DNA of 64,000 nt from Halopseudomonas pelagia (lineage in GTDB: Bacteria; Pseudomonadota; Gammaproteobacteria; Pseudomonadales; Pseudomonadaceae): the NCBI RefSeq assembly GCF_009497895.1, contig NZ_CP033116.1, positions 372,001-436,000 on the forward strand, read 5' to 3'. The translations under genes were made by a program, and so were the position numbers. Below, one piece after another: positions 9,301-17,508 of the stretch. Every line of letters begins with the position of its first letter. Position 1 is the stretch's first letter. Below the pieces are notes generated by a model that was not told the DNA's origin, did no database searches, and worked only from the letters and a program-made list of their open reading frames with translations.

Positions 9301-10807
9301 TGCGGAAGTATCCGAGGCGCGCGCATTTCTCAGGGCAGTCATCGACGCATCTACTGAGGTATCAGTTATTGCCATCGGTCTTGATGGCGTTATTACGCTT
9401 TTCAACAGCGGTGCAGAAAAACTATTGGGTTACAGCGCTGATGAAATGATCGGCAAACACTCCCCAAACCTCTTCCACCTGAATACCGAATTGCAACGCC
9501 GCGCCGAGCAGCTGTCCGAAGAGCTGGGGCACCCTGTCAGCTACGAGGACGCGTTATTTGCAAATGTGCGGCAAGGGCTGCCCGAGACGCAGCACTGGAC
9601 CTACGTAAGCAAGAATGGCGGCCGACGGCTGGTGAACCTGACGATCACCAGCATTGTTGATCAGCAATGCAATTTGACTGGTTTCCTCAGCGTAGCGACC
9701 GATATCACCGACCTGATCGAGACAACCCAAGCCCTGCAAAAAAGCGAGTCTCGCTTTCGCTATATGGTCAGTAATTTACCCGGCGCGGTATACCATTGCC
9801 GCAATGATCGAAACTGGACCATGACTTATCTTAGTGAGGAGGTCAGCCGCATAACTGGCTATCCAGCCAGCGATTTCGTGGATAGCAACACAAGAACCTA
9901 TGCCAGCATAGTGCATCCTGAAGACCTTCATCTGACTTACAAAGCTGCAGAGCAGATAAGCAAGCACGAGGTATTTGAACTAACCTACAGGGTGATCCAC
10001 GCTGACGGCCGGGAAGTCAGGGTAAAGGAAAAAGGCCGAGGCGAATTTGATAGTGTCGGCAAACTGCTGTGGCTCAGCGGCTTTATCTGGGATGCGACCG
10101 AACAGCACCGGATCGATCAGCTGAAAAGCCAGTTTGTCTCTACCGTCAGTCACGAGCTGCGTACGCCGGTTACTGCCATTTCCGGCGCCCTAGGGTTGAT
10201 TAATGGCGGGGCCATGGGGCCATTACCTACCCACATGGCAGGCCTGATCGGAGTGGCTCACAATAATAGTCTGCGCCTTAACAGTCTTATCAATGATCTA
10301 TTGGATATGGACAAGCTGACTGCCGGCAAAATGTCACTCAGGATGGTCGAACAGCAGCTCACCCCTATTGTTCTGCAAACCTTGCACGACAATGCGAGCT
10401 ACGCCGAGCAATATCAAGTCCGTCTATTGGTTGGGACACTGGATGCCGTATACGTCGACATAGATGCTCAGCGGCTCGGCCAGGTGCTGACCAATTTTCT
10501 TTCCAATGCGGCGAAATTTTCTTCCCCTGGCTCGCAGGTAATTGTCGATGCCTTGCTGGACGGCAATCAGGTAAAAATCAGCGTTACCGACACTGGGATA
10601 GGTATTCCACAGGCCTTTCATCACAACATGTTCGAAAAATTCTCCCAGGTGGACGCAAGCAACACACGCCATAACAACGGGACAGGTCTTGGTCTGGCAA
10701 TCAGCAAGGAACTGACCGAGCGCATGGGCGGGGAAGTGGGCTTCATCTCGGACCCAGGGAAGGGTTCAACTTTCTGGTGCCTATTCCCAGCAACGACAGG
10801 TATCTAG
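6350..10807 (+). CDS. Large membrane GAF/PAS sensor histidine kinase without receiver
   Basis: 1485 aa from ATG 6350 with GGAAAA upstream; a TTG at 6314 would add 12 residues. A transmembrane segment lies near residues 10-30, a periplasmic sensor at 35-325, and a second transmembrane segment at 330-352. Two GAF-like domains (about 400-560 and 570-720) and four PAS/PAC units (about 735-850, 860-985, 990-1115, 1125-1250) follow. HisKA has H1268 in VSHELRTP. The HATPase_c domain (NFLSNAAKF, DTGIGIP, GTGLGLAI) occupies about 1370-1483. There is no receiver or Hpt of its own. The next two genes supply a free receiver and an Hpt-REC-REC-GGDEF protein, so the three genes look like an ordered phosphorelay. 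Inputs are unknown. Confidence 0.88.
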   Translation: MRAKLIPNKDILLHLAGALLLGAFFLFLGWSDLFKRQTLWEHQLSSQSNLQRLAVEQSQQSLKRQALIAAQSLSEDIETLALIRRISALASADGLAGAEVATLRGQLARKLSGPWSVLQSAGAVELHIHLSPGAISLLRMHEPSTWGDKLTDTRPLVDRAQREGILVSGMEAGRHGTGMRGIVPIHATNLSSSPVIATLEVGFGMLPELRQLDIDLQSGLALLLNKRNLADVVWDERTAELTLIGDGDWWLERFSRPEISTWLRDGSLNKMAENWQPSTLVIDRRRYLVSHIPVLNEQRDADDADQAMAMILVWRDITPLWQDYQSERRQAMLTWLAAFLAALSLVGGLMLASRENVRRQEKLQQARLRETMRKREQDRALLSIIAHAQSAYINDSNLSDSFDQLLEQILALTGSQFGFVGQVLLDDQRRPYMQTYAISNIAWDADSEAFYQKRLEKGMIFSQLDSLIGQVLQHAIPYISNDPVNDPHRGGLPPGHPALYAYLGLPILFGEELVGMIGLANRPEGYSQQDVDFLLPLLSTLGQMVHALRKDSDERIISLRLDRKRLALRALNEIAALPSQDTANLLTQALELGCQYLQMDFGTVSRVENALYTVIAQHSTEVHFRDGQEFELASTYCALTLQQDEVLAIEFMGQSQYKQHPCYERFKHECYLGIALTANNEPYGTLNFSTLQPRATPFDETELEFVRLMGRWVSGTLGRWSMKQEHSELIDRLSKLAQHLPGMVYQYQQSSDGRSWFPYCSEGLQDLYGVSPAQAGTDASDVINAIHPEDRDSVMRSLEVSAARLTIWREEFRTIHPDKGELWLLGNATPQRLLSGDLIWHGFTTDITARKHMELALGHERMRLASIIVGTNVGTWEWNIQTGEVLLNERWANIVGYRLEELSPVNEVWRNLFHPDDLAVSSQILARHMAGKQEFYDSISRMLHKDGHWVWVKSSGRLISRDEQGNPLWVSGTHVDITREMQRDAEVSEARAFLRAVIDASTEVSVIAIGLDGVITLFNSGAEKLLGYSADEMIGKHSPNLFHLNTELQRRAEQLSEELGHPVSYEDALFANVRQGLPETQHWTYVSKNGGRRLVNLTITSIVDQQCNLTGFLSVATDITDLIETTQALQKSESRFRYMVSNLPGAVYHCRNDRNWTMTYLSEEVSRITGYPASDFVDSNTRTYASIVHPEDLHLTYKAAEQISKHEVFELTYRVIHADGREVRVKEKGRGEFDSVGKLLWLSGFIWDATEQHRIDQLKSQFVSTVSHELRTPVTAISGALGLINGGAMGPLPTHMAGLIGVAHNNSLRLNSLINDLLDMDKLTAGKMSLRMVEQQLTPIVLQTLHDNASYAEQYQVRLLVGTLDAVYVDIDAQRLGQVLTNFLSNAAKFSSPGSQVIVDALLDGNQVKISVTDTGIGIPQAFHHNMFEKFSQVDASNTRHNNGTGLGLAISKELTERMGGEVGFISDPGKGSTFWCLFPATTGI

Positions 10808-10874
10808 GCACTGAACCGGCGCGCCTCGCCCGCATGGACAAAAGCAAGTACTCTGCAATGAAAGTCAACATCCG

Positions 10875-11300
10875 ATGAAGACCCCGAATCTCAGCAGCAT
10901 GGATAATGGAAAAATGATAGAGCTGGAAAAAATCATGCATATCGAGGACGACCTGTCGATTCAGGAAGTTGCTCGAGTGGCGCTGGAAATCGTTGGCGGT
11001 TTTACCATGATCAGCTGCAGCTCCGGTTCCGAGGGGCTGGAGCAGGTCGAACGTTTTGCCCCCCAACTGATCCTGCTGGATGTCATGATGCCCGGCATGG
11101 ATGGTCCAGAGACTCTTGCACAATTACGCCGTCTGCCGACGGTGAAGGACACGCCCGTGGTGTTTATGACCGCTAAAGTGCAAGAACAGGAAATCCAGGA
11201 ATATTACCGGCTCGGAGCTGCCGGGGTGATTATCAAGCCGTTTGATCCGATGACCCTGTCTAGCCAGATCAAAGCCATATGGTTACAAGCCCGTGCCTAA
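10875..11300 (+). CDS. Single-domain CheY-like response regulator
   Basis: 141 aa, receiver domain only. Acidic pair in MHIEDD, phosphoacceptor Asp in LILLDVMMPGMDG, Thr in VFMTAK and Lys in IIKPFDP. The start is uncertain: ATGs at 10875, 10899 and 10914 are all in frame, and the last gives the usual spacing to the acidic pair. It has no output domain, so it probably shuttles phosphoryl groups from the upstream kinase to the Hpt domain of the downstream cyclase. It overlaps that gene by 8 nt. Confidence 0.88.
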   Translation: MKTPNLSSMDNGKMIELEKIMHIEDDLSIQEVARVALEIVGGFTMISCSSGSEGLEQVERFAPQLILLDVMMPGMDGPETLAQLRRLPTVKDTPVVFMTAKVQEQEIQEYYRLGAAGVIIKPFDPMTLSSQIKAIWLQARA

Positions 11301-12936
11301 AGCCGCCAAGCTCAAGGTACAGCTCTCGGAGCTGACAAAGGTATTCCGCAGTCACCTTGAGGTCGAACTGCAAGATATGCAGCTCGCGGCTGACCAATTG
11401 CCCATTGATGCCGACACCGTGCCTGAAGACGTCATCAGCCTGCGTAACGGTCTGCATAAACTTGCAGGTTCAGCGGGTACCTTTGGCTTTACCGATCTGG
11501 GCCTGCAAGCGCGCAAGCTGGAACAAGTGGCGAAGAACTGCATAAGCCAGAACTATCTTGATCCTGCCTCACGGCAGCGTCTGGTGAGAGGTATTCATGC
11601 CCTGCCGCACTGGTTGTTCGATATTGATGACGAACAACCTAGTGAGCGCATCGTATCGCCATTGACTGAGCCCCTATCCAGATCCAAGCTGATTGCCATT
11701 CTTGAAACAGATAAAATGCTGCTCGCGGCAACCAGCCAGACGTTGAACAGTTTCGGCTATCAAACCCAAGGGTTTACTACTTTCAAAACCTTGCGTGAAG
11801 CACTAAAGCAAACATTACCGGATGCGCTGGTCGTGGCGGTGGGGCAGAAAGGCATCGACCGCGCGGGTCTGGATTATTTGGCGGGCCTGCAATCTCAGCT
11901 GGAAAGCCCCTTGCCTTTGATCGTTATCTCAGAAGATGACAATTTCGCCGATCAGATCCAAGCGGTACGGGCTGGAGCCCAGGGATTCTTTACTCGCCCA
12001 GTCGATTTGCCCGCGCTGGAGAACCGCCTGGAGGGTTGCTTCAACAGCTTGCAGAACGAACCCTTTCGGGTTCTTATTGTTGACGATGACCTGGATCTGG
12101 CAAGACGCTTTGAAGCCGTGCTGAGCAGTGCCGGGATGTTGGCAGAGGTGGTAATTGAGCCCACTCAGTTACTGCAGCAGTTGGCGCACTTCACCCCAGA
12201 AGTGGTGTTGATGGACGTCAACATGCCAGAGTACTCCGGGCCGGAGCTTGCCCAGGTAATTCGTCTTAATGACGACTGGTTGCGCGTGCCGATTCTGTAC
12301 ATTTCCGCCGAAACTGACGCCACGCGCCAGATGCAAGCGCTAATGAAAGCCGGCGACGATTTTATCACCAAACCCATCAGTGATAACGCGCTGCTTACTA
12401 CTGTATATTCTCGCGCCCAAAGGGCACGGCGTGTCAGTCATGCCTTGGCCCGTGATAGCCTTACCGGTCTGCTAAAACACGCCGACATAAAGGAACAGGT
12501 GGCTATCGAAATGGAACGGGCTGCACGTATGCGTCGCCCGGCCAGTGTGGCTATGATCGACATAGATCACTTCAAAAGCGTAAACGACCAGCACGGCCAC
12601 GCCGTTGGCGACAACGTAATCCGGGCGCTAGCCAATCTGTTACGCCAGCGCTTGCGCAAGATCGACCGCCTAGGACGCTATGGCGGTGAAGAGTTTCTTG
12701 CGGTCCTTCCTGATTGCGATGCAGCGGATGCCAAAGCTATTCTTGACGAGATCCGCTCTGCGTTCCACGACTTGTATTTCACTGGCGCAGCAGGCTCCTC
12801 ATTCCAGTGCAGTTTCAGTGCCGGCATCAGCGCATGTAATCAACAAAGTGCGTGGCAGATCGTCGAGCCTCTGGAAAAAGCTGATGCCCATCTTTACAAG
12901 GCCAAGAAGGATGGCCGAAATCGGGTCGTTGCGTAG
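11293..12936 (+). CDS. Hpt-REC-REC-GGDEF diguanylate cyclase
   Basis: 547 aa from a GTG start overlapping the receiver gene by 8 nt. Domain order: Hpt (about 5-105, H55 in LHKLAGSAG); a receiver-like domain (about 130-250) lacking the phosphoacceptor Asp (VVAVG replaces it); a complete receiver (about 255-375, D308 in VLMDVNMPE); and GGDEF (about 385-547). The active site is GGEEF at 464-468, so cyclase activity is expected. R455-K-I-D458 lies five residues before it, matching the RxxD c-di-GMP inhibitory site. Having Hpt and receiver in one chain allows a relay to end in c-di-GMP synthesis. It is convergent with the next gene, 5 nt apart. Confidence 0.9.
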   Translation: MPKAAKLKVQLSELTKVFRSHLEVELQDMQLAADQLPIDADTVPEDVISLRNGLHKLAGSAGTFGFTDLGLQARKLEQVAKNCISQNYLDPASRQRLVRGIHALPHWLFDIDDEQPSERIVSPLTEPLSRSKLIAILETDKMLLAATSQTLNSFGYQTQGFTTFKTLREALKQTLPDALVVAVGQKGIDRAGLDYLAGLQSQLESPLPLIVISEDDNFADQIQAVRAGAQGFFTRPVDLPALENRLEGCFNSLQNEPFRVLIVDDDLDLARRFEAVLSSAGMLAEVVIEPTQLLQQLAHFTPEVVLMDVNMPEYSGPELAQVIRLNDDWLRVPILYISAETDATRQMQALMKAGDDFITKPISDNALLTTVYSRAQRARRVSHALARDSLTGLLKHADIKEQVAIEMERAARMRRPASVAMIDIDHFKSVNDQHGHAVGDNVIRALANLLRQRLRKIDRLGRYGGEEFLAVLPDCDAADAKAILDEIRSAFHDLYFTGAAGSSFQCSFSAGISACNQQSAWQIVEPLEKADAHLYKAKKDGRNRVVA

Positions 12937-12941
12937 AACAG

Positions 12942-14300
12942 TCAGGCGTTTTTTGCCTGCATCCGCCGGTACAGCGTGGATGGCGCTACCTCGAGAAGCG
13001 CTGCAGCCTGGGCAACATTGCCTTGGCAGTGAGCGAGGGCGCGCGCTATGGCATCCCGCTCAACCTGCCACAAAGGCAGAATGCCCGCAGCCTGTTCGTC
13101 GACCGGAGCCTGATCGGAAAGCGCAACTGAACGGCTTTTTGGTAGAACAATATGGGCCGCTTCAAGCCAGTCCCCGTTGTGCATGACCACAGCGTGGCGA
13201 AGGGTATTTTCCAACTCCCGGACATTGCCTGGCCATGAATAGGCCTGCAACAGTTGTCGCGCGGATTCTGAAAGCCCCTTGAAGCGTTTTCCTTCTACAG
13301 TCGAAAATTGCAATAGCAATGCCGTAGCGATTTCCACAATGTCACCTCCCCGCTCGCGTAACGGGGGAATCAACAGGGGCACAACGTGCAGCCGATAGAA
13401 GAGATCCTCACGGAACAACCCCTTTTCCACTCGTTTACGGATATCCAGGTTGGTTGCGCAGACGATCCGACAATTGAGATGCTTGCTGATCGAAGTGCCT
13501 ACTGGAGTGATTTCTCCAGTTTGTAAAAACCGCAGGAGCTTACTCTGCACCTCAAGGCTTAGCTCGGTTACTTCGTCAAGAAACAAGGTGCCGCCATGTG
13601 CTTGTTCAGTAAGCCCGGTCCGGCTGGCAACAGCACCCGTAAACGCTCCTTTGATATGACCAAATAACTGCGACTCAACGAGTTCGCTGGGGATGGCAGC
13701 ACAATTCAAGGCAACCAGAGGTTTATTTCTGCGTGGCCCGTATTGATGGATCGCCGAGGCACAGAGTTCCTTTCCGGTGCCGCTCTCGCCACTGATAAAC
13801 ACCGGCGCATCGGAGTGAGCGATAAGACGAAGTGTATGATAGAGAGACTGCATTTGAATCGATGAGCCGATAAAACCCGGTGGTGGTGGGGCATTGACTG
13901 TCGCCGCCAGGTTACTAGCGATACTTTCCAACTTGCGCGCCCGCAGCGCGTTCCTCACACTCACTCTCAGCCGGTCGGCATCCACCGGCTTCACCAGAAA
14001 ATCCTGCGCACCTTCCTCCATGGCTTGCACTGCTAGCCGTTGAGAGTTGTCTGCAGTGATAACAATGACCTCACACTGCAAGCCGCGCTGCCGAATGGAG
14101 CGCAAGATATCCAGCCCAGCCATGTCAGGCAGATGCAGATCCAGCAACACAACACTGGGAGTATTGTTCTCCAGCCAGTCGAGTGCTTGGGCACCGTCTT
14201 CCACTAGCGTCATGGGTACACCCAGGACAGAGAGCCAAATCTCGTAGAGCATGGAGGTGGACTGGGAATCTTCTACCAATAACAGTCCTGCCGAATTCAT
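12942..14300 (-). CDS. Sigma-54-dependent response regulator, LuxO-like (NtrC family)
   Basis: 452 aa from the ATG at 14300 with AAGGGA upstream; a longer frame to 14357 lacks a good ribosome site. A receiver (1-120, D54 in VVLLDLHLPDMAG) is followed by an AAA+ domain with Walker A GESGTGKE, the sigma-54 contact loop GAFTGA, and Walker B GGTLFLDE. A Fis-type helix-turn-helix is at the C-terminus (NVAQAAALLEVAPSTLYRRM). The receiver resembles Vibrio LuxO in length and in phrases such as DMAGLDIL and GAQDFLVKPVDADRLRV. A divergent REC-Hpt gene lies beside it, recalling luxO-luxU. The strong sigma-54 promoter at 15222 is the obvious candidate target. Confidence 0.92.
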   Translation of the reverse strand: MNSAGLLLVEDSQSTSMLYEIWLSVLGVPMTLVEDGAQALDWLENNTPSVVLLDLHLPDMAGLDILRSIRQRGLQCEVIVITADNSQRLAVQAMEEGAQDFLVKPVDADRLRVSVRNALRARKLESIASNLAATVNAPPPPGFIGSSIQMQSLYHTLRLIAHSDAPVFISGESGTGKELCASAIHQYGPRRNKPLVALNCAAIPSELVESQLFGHIKGAFTGAVASRTGLTEQAHGGTLFLDEVTELSLEVQSKLLRFLQTGEITPVGTSISKHLNCRIVCATNLDIRKRVEKGLFREDLFYRLHVVPLLIPPLRERGGDIVEIATALLLQFSTVEGKRFKGLSESARQLLQAYSWPGNVRELENTLRHAVVMHNGDWLEAAHIVLPKSRSVALSDQAPVDEQAAGILPLWQVERDAIARALAHCQGNVAQAAALLEVAPSTLYRRMQAKNA

Positions 14301-14412
14301 TTTATTTCCCTTTTCGCAATACAAGCGAGGCTGGTGCGGGATTGGCATGGCGGCCATACTGAGTTGGCAATACCCCCCAATTTACGTCCACTACGGCTTC
14401 GGAGCCAAAGAA

Positions 14413-15093
14413 ATGGCCTTACACGTGCGATCTTCATCCCCACATGTGCTGGTGGTGGATGACGACGCCTCCAACCTGATTATCGCCCAATCGCTCCTGC
14501 AACATCAGGGATGCACTGTCGTTGGCTGCGATGACTTCGCTGGCGCTATACGAGCGTTGCAGGCTAACTCCTTCAACCTGGCCTTGATCGACATAAACAT
14601 GCCCGAAGGTAGCGGCTCGGCTCTAAGCGTGGAACTGCAACATATTGATCCGGAGCTAGCGTGCATCGCATTTACCGCTGACACCGACTACCAGCAACAA
14701 CTCGACTTTCTGCATGGCGGTTTCCGCGGATTGCTGGTCAAGCCGATAAGTCCTGACAGCCTAACTCGGTTGCTGAACGAGCAGGGCATGACTCCTGGGA
14801 ACGGGCCGGTACTCAGCAAGCTGGCAGCGCTTCCGAACGACGCGCGCGAGCGCTATATCACGCTCATGATTAGAGATGTGTCACGCTCTCTCGAGAGCCT
14901 GCGCAACGACCCGAAACCAGAGGCGCGTCAGCGTGCGTTGCATTCCCTCGTGGGAGTGCTAGGCACCGCGGGCGCCCGCGGCTACGACCAGGCAGTTGAA
15001 GCCGAACGTCTGGAGCGCGATCAACTGCTCACATCACAACAATTGAATAGCCTGCTGTTACAGATAGACAGGTTACTGAGCGAACTTGATTAA
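14413..15093 (+). CDS. REC-Hpt phosphotransfer protein (LuxU-like relay)
   Basis: 226 aa from ATG 14413, with GGAG at 14401-14404; the frame is open upstream to 14251 but that part overlaps the divergent regulator. The receiver (10-125) has D16-D18 and phosphoacceptor D60 (LALIDINMPEGSG). The C-terminal helical domain (about 140-226) carries H177 in ALHSLVGVLGTAG, an Hpt-like motif with the usual Lys replaced by Val. It probably passes phosphate between the hybrid kinase at 18686 and the LuxO-like regulator encoded divergently. No output domain. Confidence 0.82.
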   Translation: MALHVRSSSPHVLVVDDDASNLIIAQSLLQHQGCTVVGCDDFAGAIRALQANSFNLALIDINMPEGSGSALSVELQHIDPELACIAFTADTDYQQQLDFLHGGFRGLLVKPISPDSLTRLLNEQGMTPGNGPVLSKLAALPNDARERYITLMIRDVSRSLESLRNDPKPEARQRALHSLVGVLGTAGARGYDQAVEAERLERDQLLTSQQLNSLLLQIDRLLSELD

Positions 15094-15110
15094 CTCCCAA
15101 TTGATCCAAT

Positions 15111-15155
15111 TTGCAGTATGCAATTGCGAAATGCAACGATAATCGCATAATGCAA
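15111..15155. promoter_or_regulatory. Three TTGC-N5-GCAA palindromes, candidate enhancer (UAS) array
   Basis: Copies: TTGCAGTATGCAA (15111-15123), TTGCGAAATGCAA (15124-15136) and TCGCATAATGCAA (15143-15155). The first two abut and the third follows after 6 nt. The centre lies about 90 bp upstream of the -24 element of the sigma-54 promoter, a usual distance for enhancer sites. The dimeric Fis-type helix-turn-helix of the neighbouring LuxO-like regulator is the likely reader (inference). Confidence 0.7.
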
Positions 15156-15221
15156 TTATATTCATGAGAAATTTCTTCCAATTCCACCGGCGACCTCTTT
15201 AGCTCGCCGCTTCAGACTTTA

Positions 15222-15237
15222 TGGCCCGGCTCTTGCT
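15222..15237 (+). promoter_or_regulatory. Sigma-54 (RpoN) promoter
   Basis: TGGCCCGGCTCTTGCT matches the consensus TGGCACG-N4-TTGCW at all fixed positions except one (C for A at position 5), with correct GG/GC spacing. It would start transcription near 15249 and drive the operon beginning at 15412. Confidence 0.82.
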
Positions 15238-15411
15238 CTGTTTCAGTAATGATCATGGAAACAGGCCCCTTTATGCTTTATCAGGTTTCAACCAGCGGAA
15301 CCCGCTTGGCTTTTCATCGAGCTTCGCCCCCGGGCAATCCTCTTTTTGTCTTGAAGGGCGGAGCGCACAGTCAAGAAATACTCGAACAGTTTCCGCAGAA
15401 TCGCCAGCATC

Positions 15412-17508
15412 ATGGATGATGCAGGACGACAAGTCATACTGGTGGTCGAGGATGATCCCATCCTCCGTCGCTTGCTGGCCCATGGGCTGGAAAGCGAAGG
15501 CTATCTAGTTCAGCTCGCCGCCAATGGCCTGGAAGCTCTGCATCAGGCCGAGCAAGTCGCGCCAGCGCTGGTGCTGATGGATGTAGGCATGCCTATCATG
15601 GACGGCTTCACCGCTTGCCGTGAACTGCGCCTACGGCATACGGAGCTGCCTGTGCTGATGCTGACCGGCTACGACGATGTCGACTCAATCAACACGGCTT
15701 TTGAAACCGGCGCCACCGACTTCATCACCAAACCCATCAACCTCCCTTTGCTGACCCAACGCGTGCGTTATGCATTGCGGGACGCCGAACGCGACCACGC
15801 GTTGCGTCGAGCCTATCAGGATCAGACTACTGCCTGTCGCCTGGCCAACATGGGCTTCTGGCAACTGGGCATTGCCAGCGGAAGGATGAAATGGTCGGCC
15901 GATGCACACAAACTCATATCGCAGGACAGAGTGCTACCCAGCCAGGTGACCGAACTGATGCAAATGGTCGACCCTGAACAGGCGGCACATCTGACCACAT
16001 TGTTCAGGGCAGCCATATCCAACCAGGTACCGGTAGATGTCGATGTTGTGCTCAGGTCCTCAGGCCGCGCCCGTGTACTTCGGCTGATTACCGATGCTCA
16101 GCAAGAGGATGGCCAACTGCGCGGCGCATTTCAGGACGTGACTGAACAAAGGGCCATCCAGCAGCAAGTACAATATCTAGCAGAACATGATCAGCTGACC
16201 AGCTTACCCAACAGACGACTTTTTCAGCGCCTGCTGACACTGCAGCGCAACCAACAAAATCCGGACCAGAGACTGGTAGTTGCTGTGCTTGATATCTGCA
16301 AGTTGCATCGGATAAACGATTCACTGGGCAGCAAAAGCGGCGATCAACTGCTGATGATGGTTGCCCAGCGACTCCGCAGTTGCTTGCCTAAAAATGCAAT
16401 CCTAGCGCGACTGGAAGCAGACAGTTTCGCCCTTGCGCTGCCCCTGTCACACGCTTCCTCAACCGGAATTAGCGCACAACTGGATCGGTTATTAGTACCA
16501 CTCACGCAATCCTGGCAACTTAACGCCAGGCAGATATTTCTCAATTTCACACTTGGCTTTACCTCTGACAATAACAATGATGCCCCACAGGAAAGCCTGT
16601 TACAGAGAGCGTTTGGCGCCCAGCGACAGGCCCGGCCGAACAAGGGCATTAGTTTGTGCTGCCATGAGCAACTCCCGCCCGGCGCCGAAGACGATCAGTT
16701 AATGCTGGAAACAGAACTCCGCCAAGCACTGGTCAATCAGGAATTTTCCCTGCTGTATCAGCCTCAGCAGTCTCTGGAAAATGGTCAGATCGAGGGCGTT
16801 GAAGCGCTGGTTCGCTGGCAACACCCACGTCGTGGCCTGCTGCCGCCAGCAGCCTTCATTACGGCAATGGAGGATATGGGACTGATCGATGAGCTGGGAG
16901 AATGGGTCCTTGCCGAGTCCTGCAGACAGGTTGCTCTGTGGCAATCCCGGGGTTTGAGGATCAGAACGGCAGTCAATCTGGCGTCCAGCCAATTCGAGTC
17001 TTCTGATCTGCCCGTCCTGGTCCAGCGGCTATGCCATGAGACCCGCTGCCCACCCGACATGATCGAGTTGGAAATCACCGAAAGCATGGCGATGGTCAAC
17101 CCACAGAAGACGATTGAACAACTGTCCGAGTTGAAACGTCTGGGTGTACGCATTGCCATTGATGACTTCGGCGTGGGCCATTCTTCTCTGGAGTATCTGC
17201 TGCACTTCCCGCATGACGTTCTGAAAGTGGATCGTACCTTTATCAAAAACATCACCACCAGCAAAGGGAGTCGAGCCATAGTGCGATCGCTGACTGCCTA
17301 CTGTTCGGCGATGGGCATTACCTGTCTGGCCGAGGGTGTCGAAGAACAGCGCCAGCTTGACTACCTGGACGCGCTGGCAGTGGACGTCATACAGGGTTTT
17401 TTACTTTCCCGGCCGATTACGGCCGATGAAGTGGAAACCATGGTCTTCCAGCTGGCCACCGACAATGCACAGAAACAGGATGTTTCCGCAGAGAGGACCA
17501 GCGCATGA
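15412..17508 (+). CDS. Response regulator with degenerate GGDEF and intact EAL (c-di-GMP phosphodiesterase)
   Basis: 698 aa. Receiver at 1-125 with D57 (VLMDVGMPIMDG), a PAS-like segment at about 135-245, a GGDEF-like domain at about 255-420, and EAL at about 425-685. The cyclase motif is degenerate: E335-A-D-S-F where GGDEF is expected, so synthesis is unlikely. The EAL domain keeps E464-A-L (VEALVRW), the EITES Glu, IDDFGVGHSS, KVDRTF and the AEGVEE glutamate, so hydrolysis of c-di-GMP is expected. It overlaps the FIST gene by ATGA. The domain order and neighbours parallel Legionella Lpg0277, reported to act under NosP/NahK control. Confidence 0.9.
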   Translation: MDDAGRQVILVVEDDPILRRLLAHGLESEGYLVQLAANGLEALHQAEQVAPALVLMDVGMPIMDGFTACRELRLRHTELPVLMLTGYDDVDSINTAFETGATDFITKPINLPLLTQRVRYALRDAERDHALRRAYQDQTTACRLANMGFWQLGIASGRMKWSADAHKLISQDRVLPSQVTELMQMVDPEQAAHLTTLFRAAISNQVPVDVDVVLRSSGRARVLRLITDAQQEDGQLRGAFQDVTEQRAIQQQVQYLAEHDQLTSLPNRRLFQRLLTLQRNQQNPDQRLVVAVLDICKLHRINDSLGSKSGDQLLMMVAQRLRSCLPKNAILARLEADSFALALPLSHASSTGISAQLDRLLVPLTQSWQLNARQIFLNFTLGFTSDNNNDAPQESLLQRAFGAQRQARPNKGISLCCHEQLPPGAEDDQLMLETELRQALVNQEFSLLYQPQQSLENGQIEGVEALVRWQHPRRGLLPPAAFITAMEDMGLIDELGEWVLAESCRQVALWQSRGLRIRTAVNLASSQFESSDLPVLVQRLCHETRCPPDMIELEITESMAMVNPQKTIEQLSELKRLGVRIAIDDFGVGHSSLEYLLHFPHDVLKVDRTFIKNITTSKGSRAIVRSLTAYCSAMGITCLAEGVEEQRQLDYLDALAVDVIQGFLLSRPITADEVETMVFQLATDNAQKQDVSAERTSA

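Larger units (their letters stand above)
15094..15411. other. 318-nt intergenic control region with UAS array and sigma-54 promoter
   Basis: No gene was found in this gap. The left half is AT-rich compared with its surroundings and carries three 13-bp palindromes. The right half carries a sigma-54 promoter about 190 nt before the REC-GGDEF-EAL start codon, leaving a leader of roughly 160 nt. Both elements are listed separately. Confidence 0.75.

Noticed and set aside
12680-13186. 168-codon + strand frame spanning the end of the cyclase gene and the antisense of the sigma-54 regulator
   Set aside because: It overlaps two well-supported genes in other frames and shows no domain.
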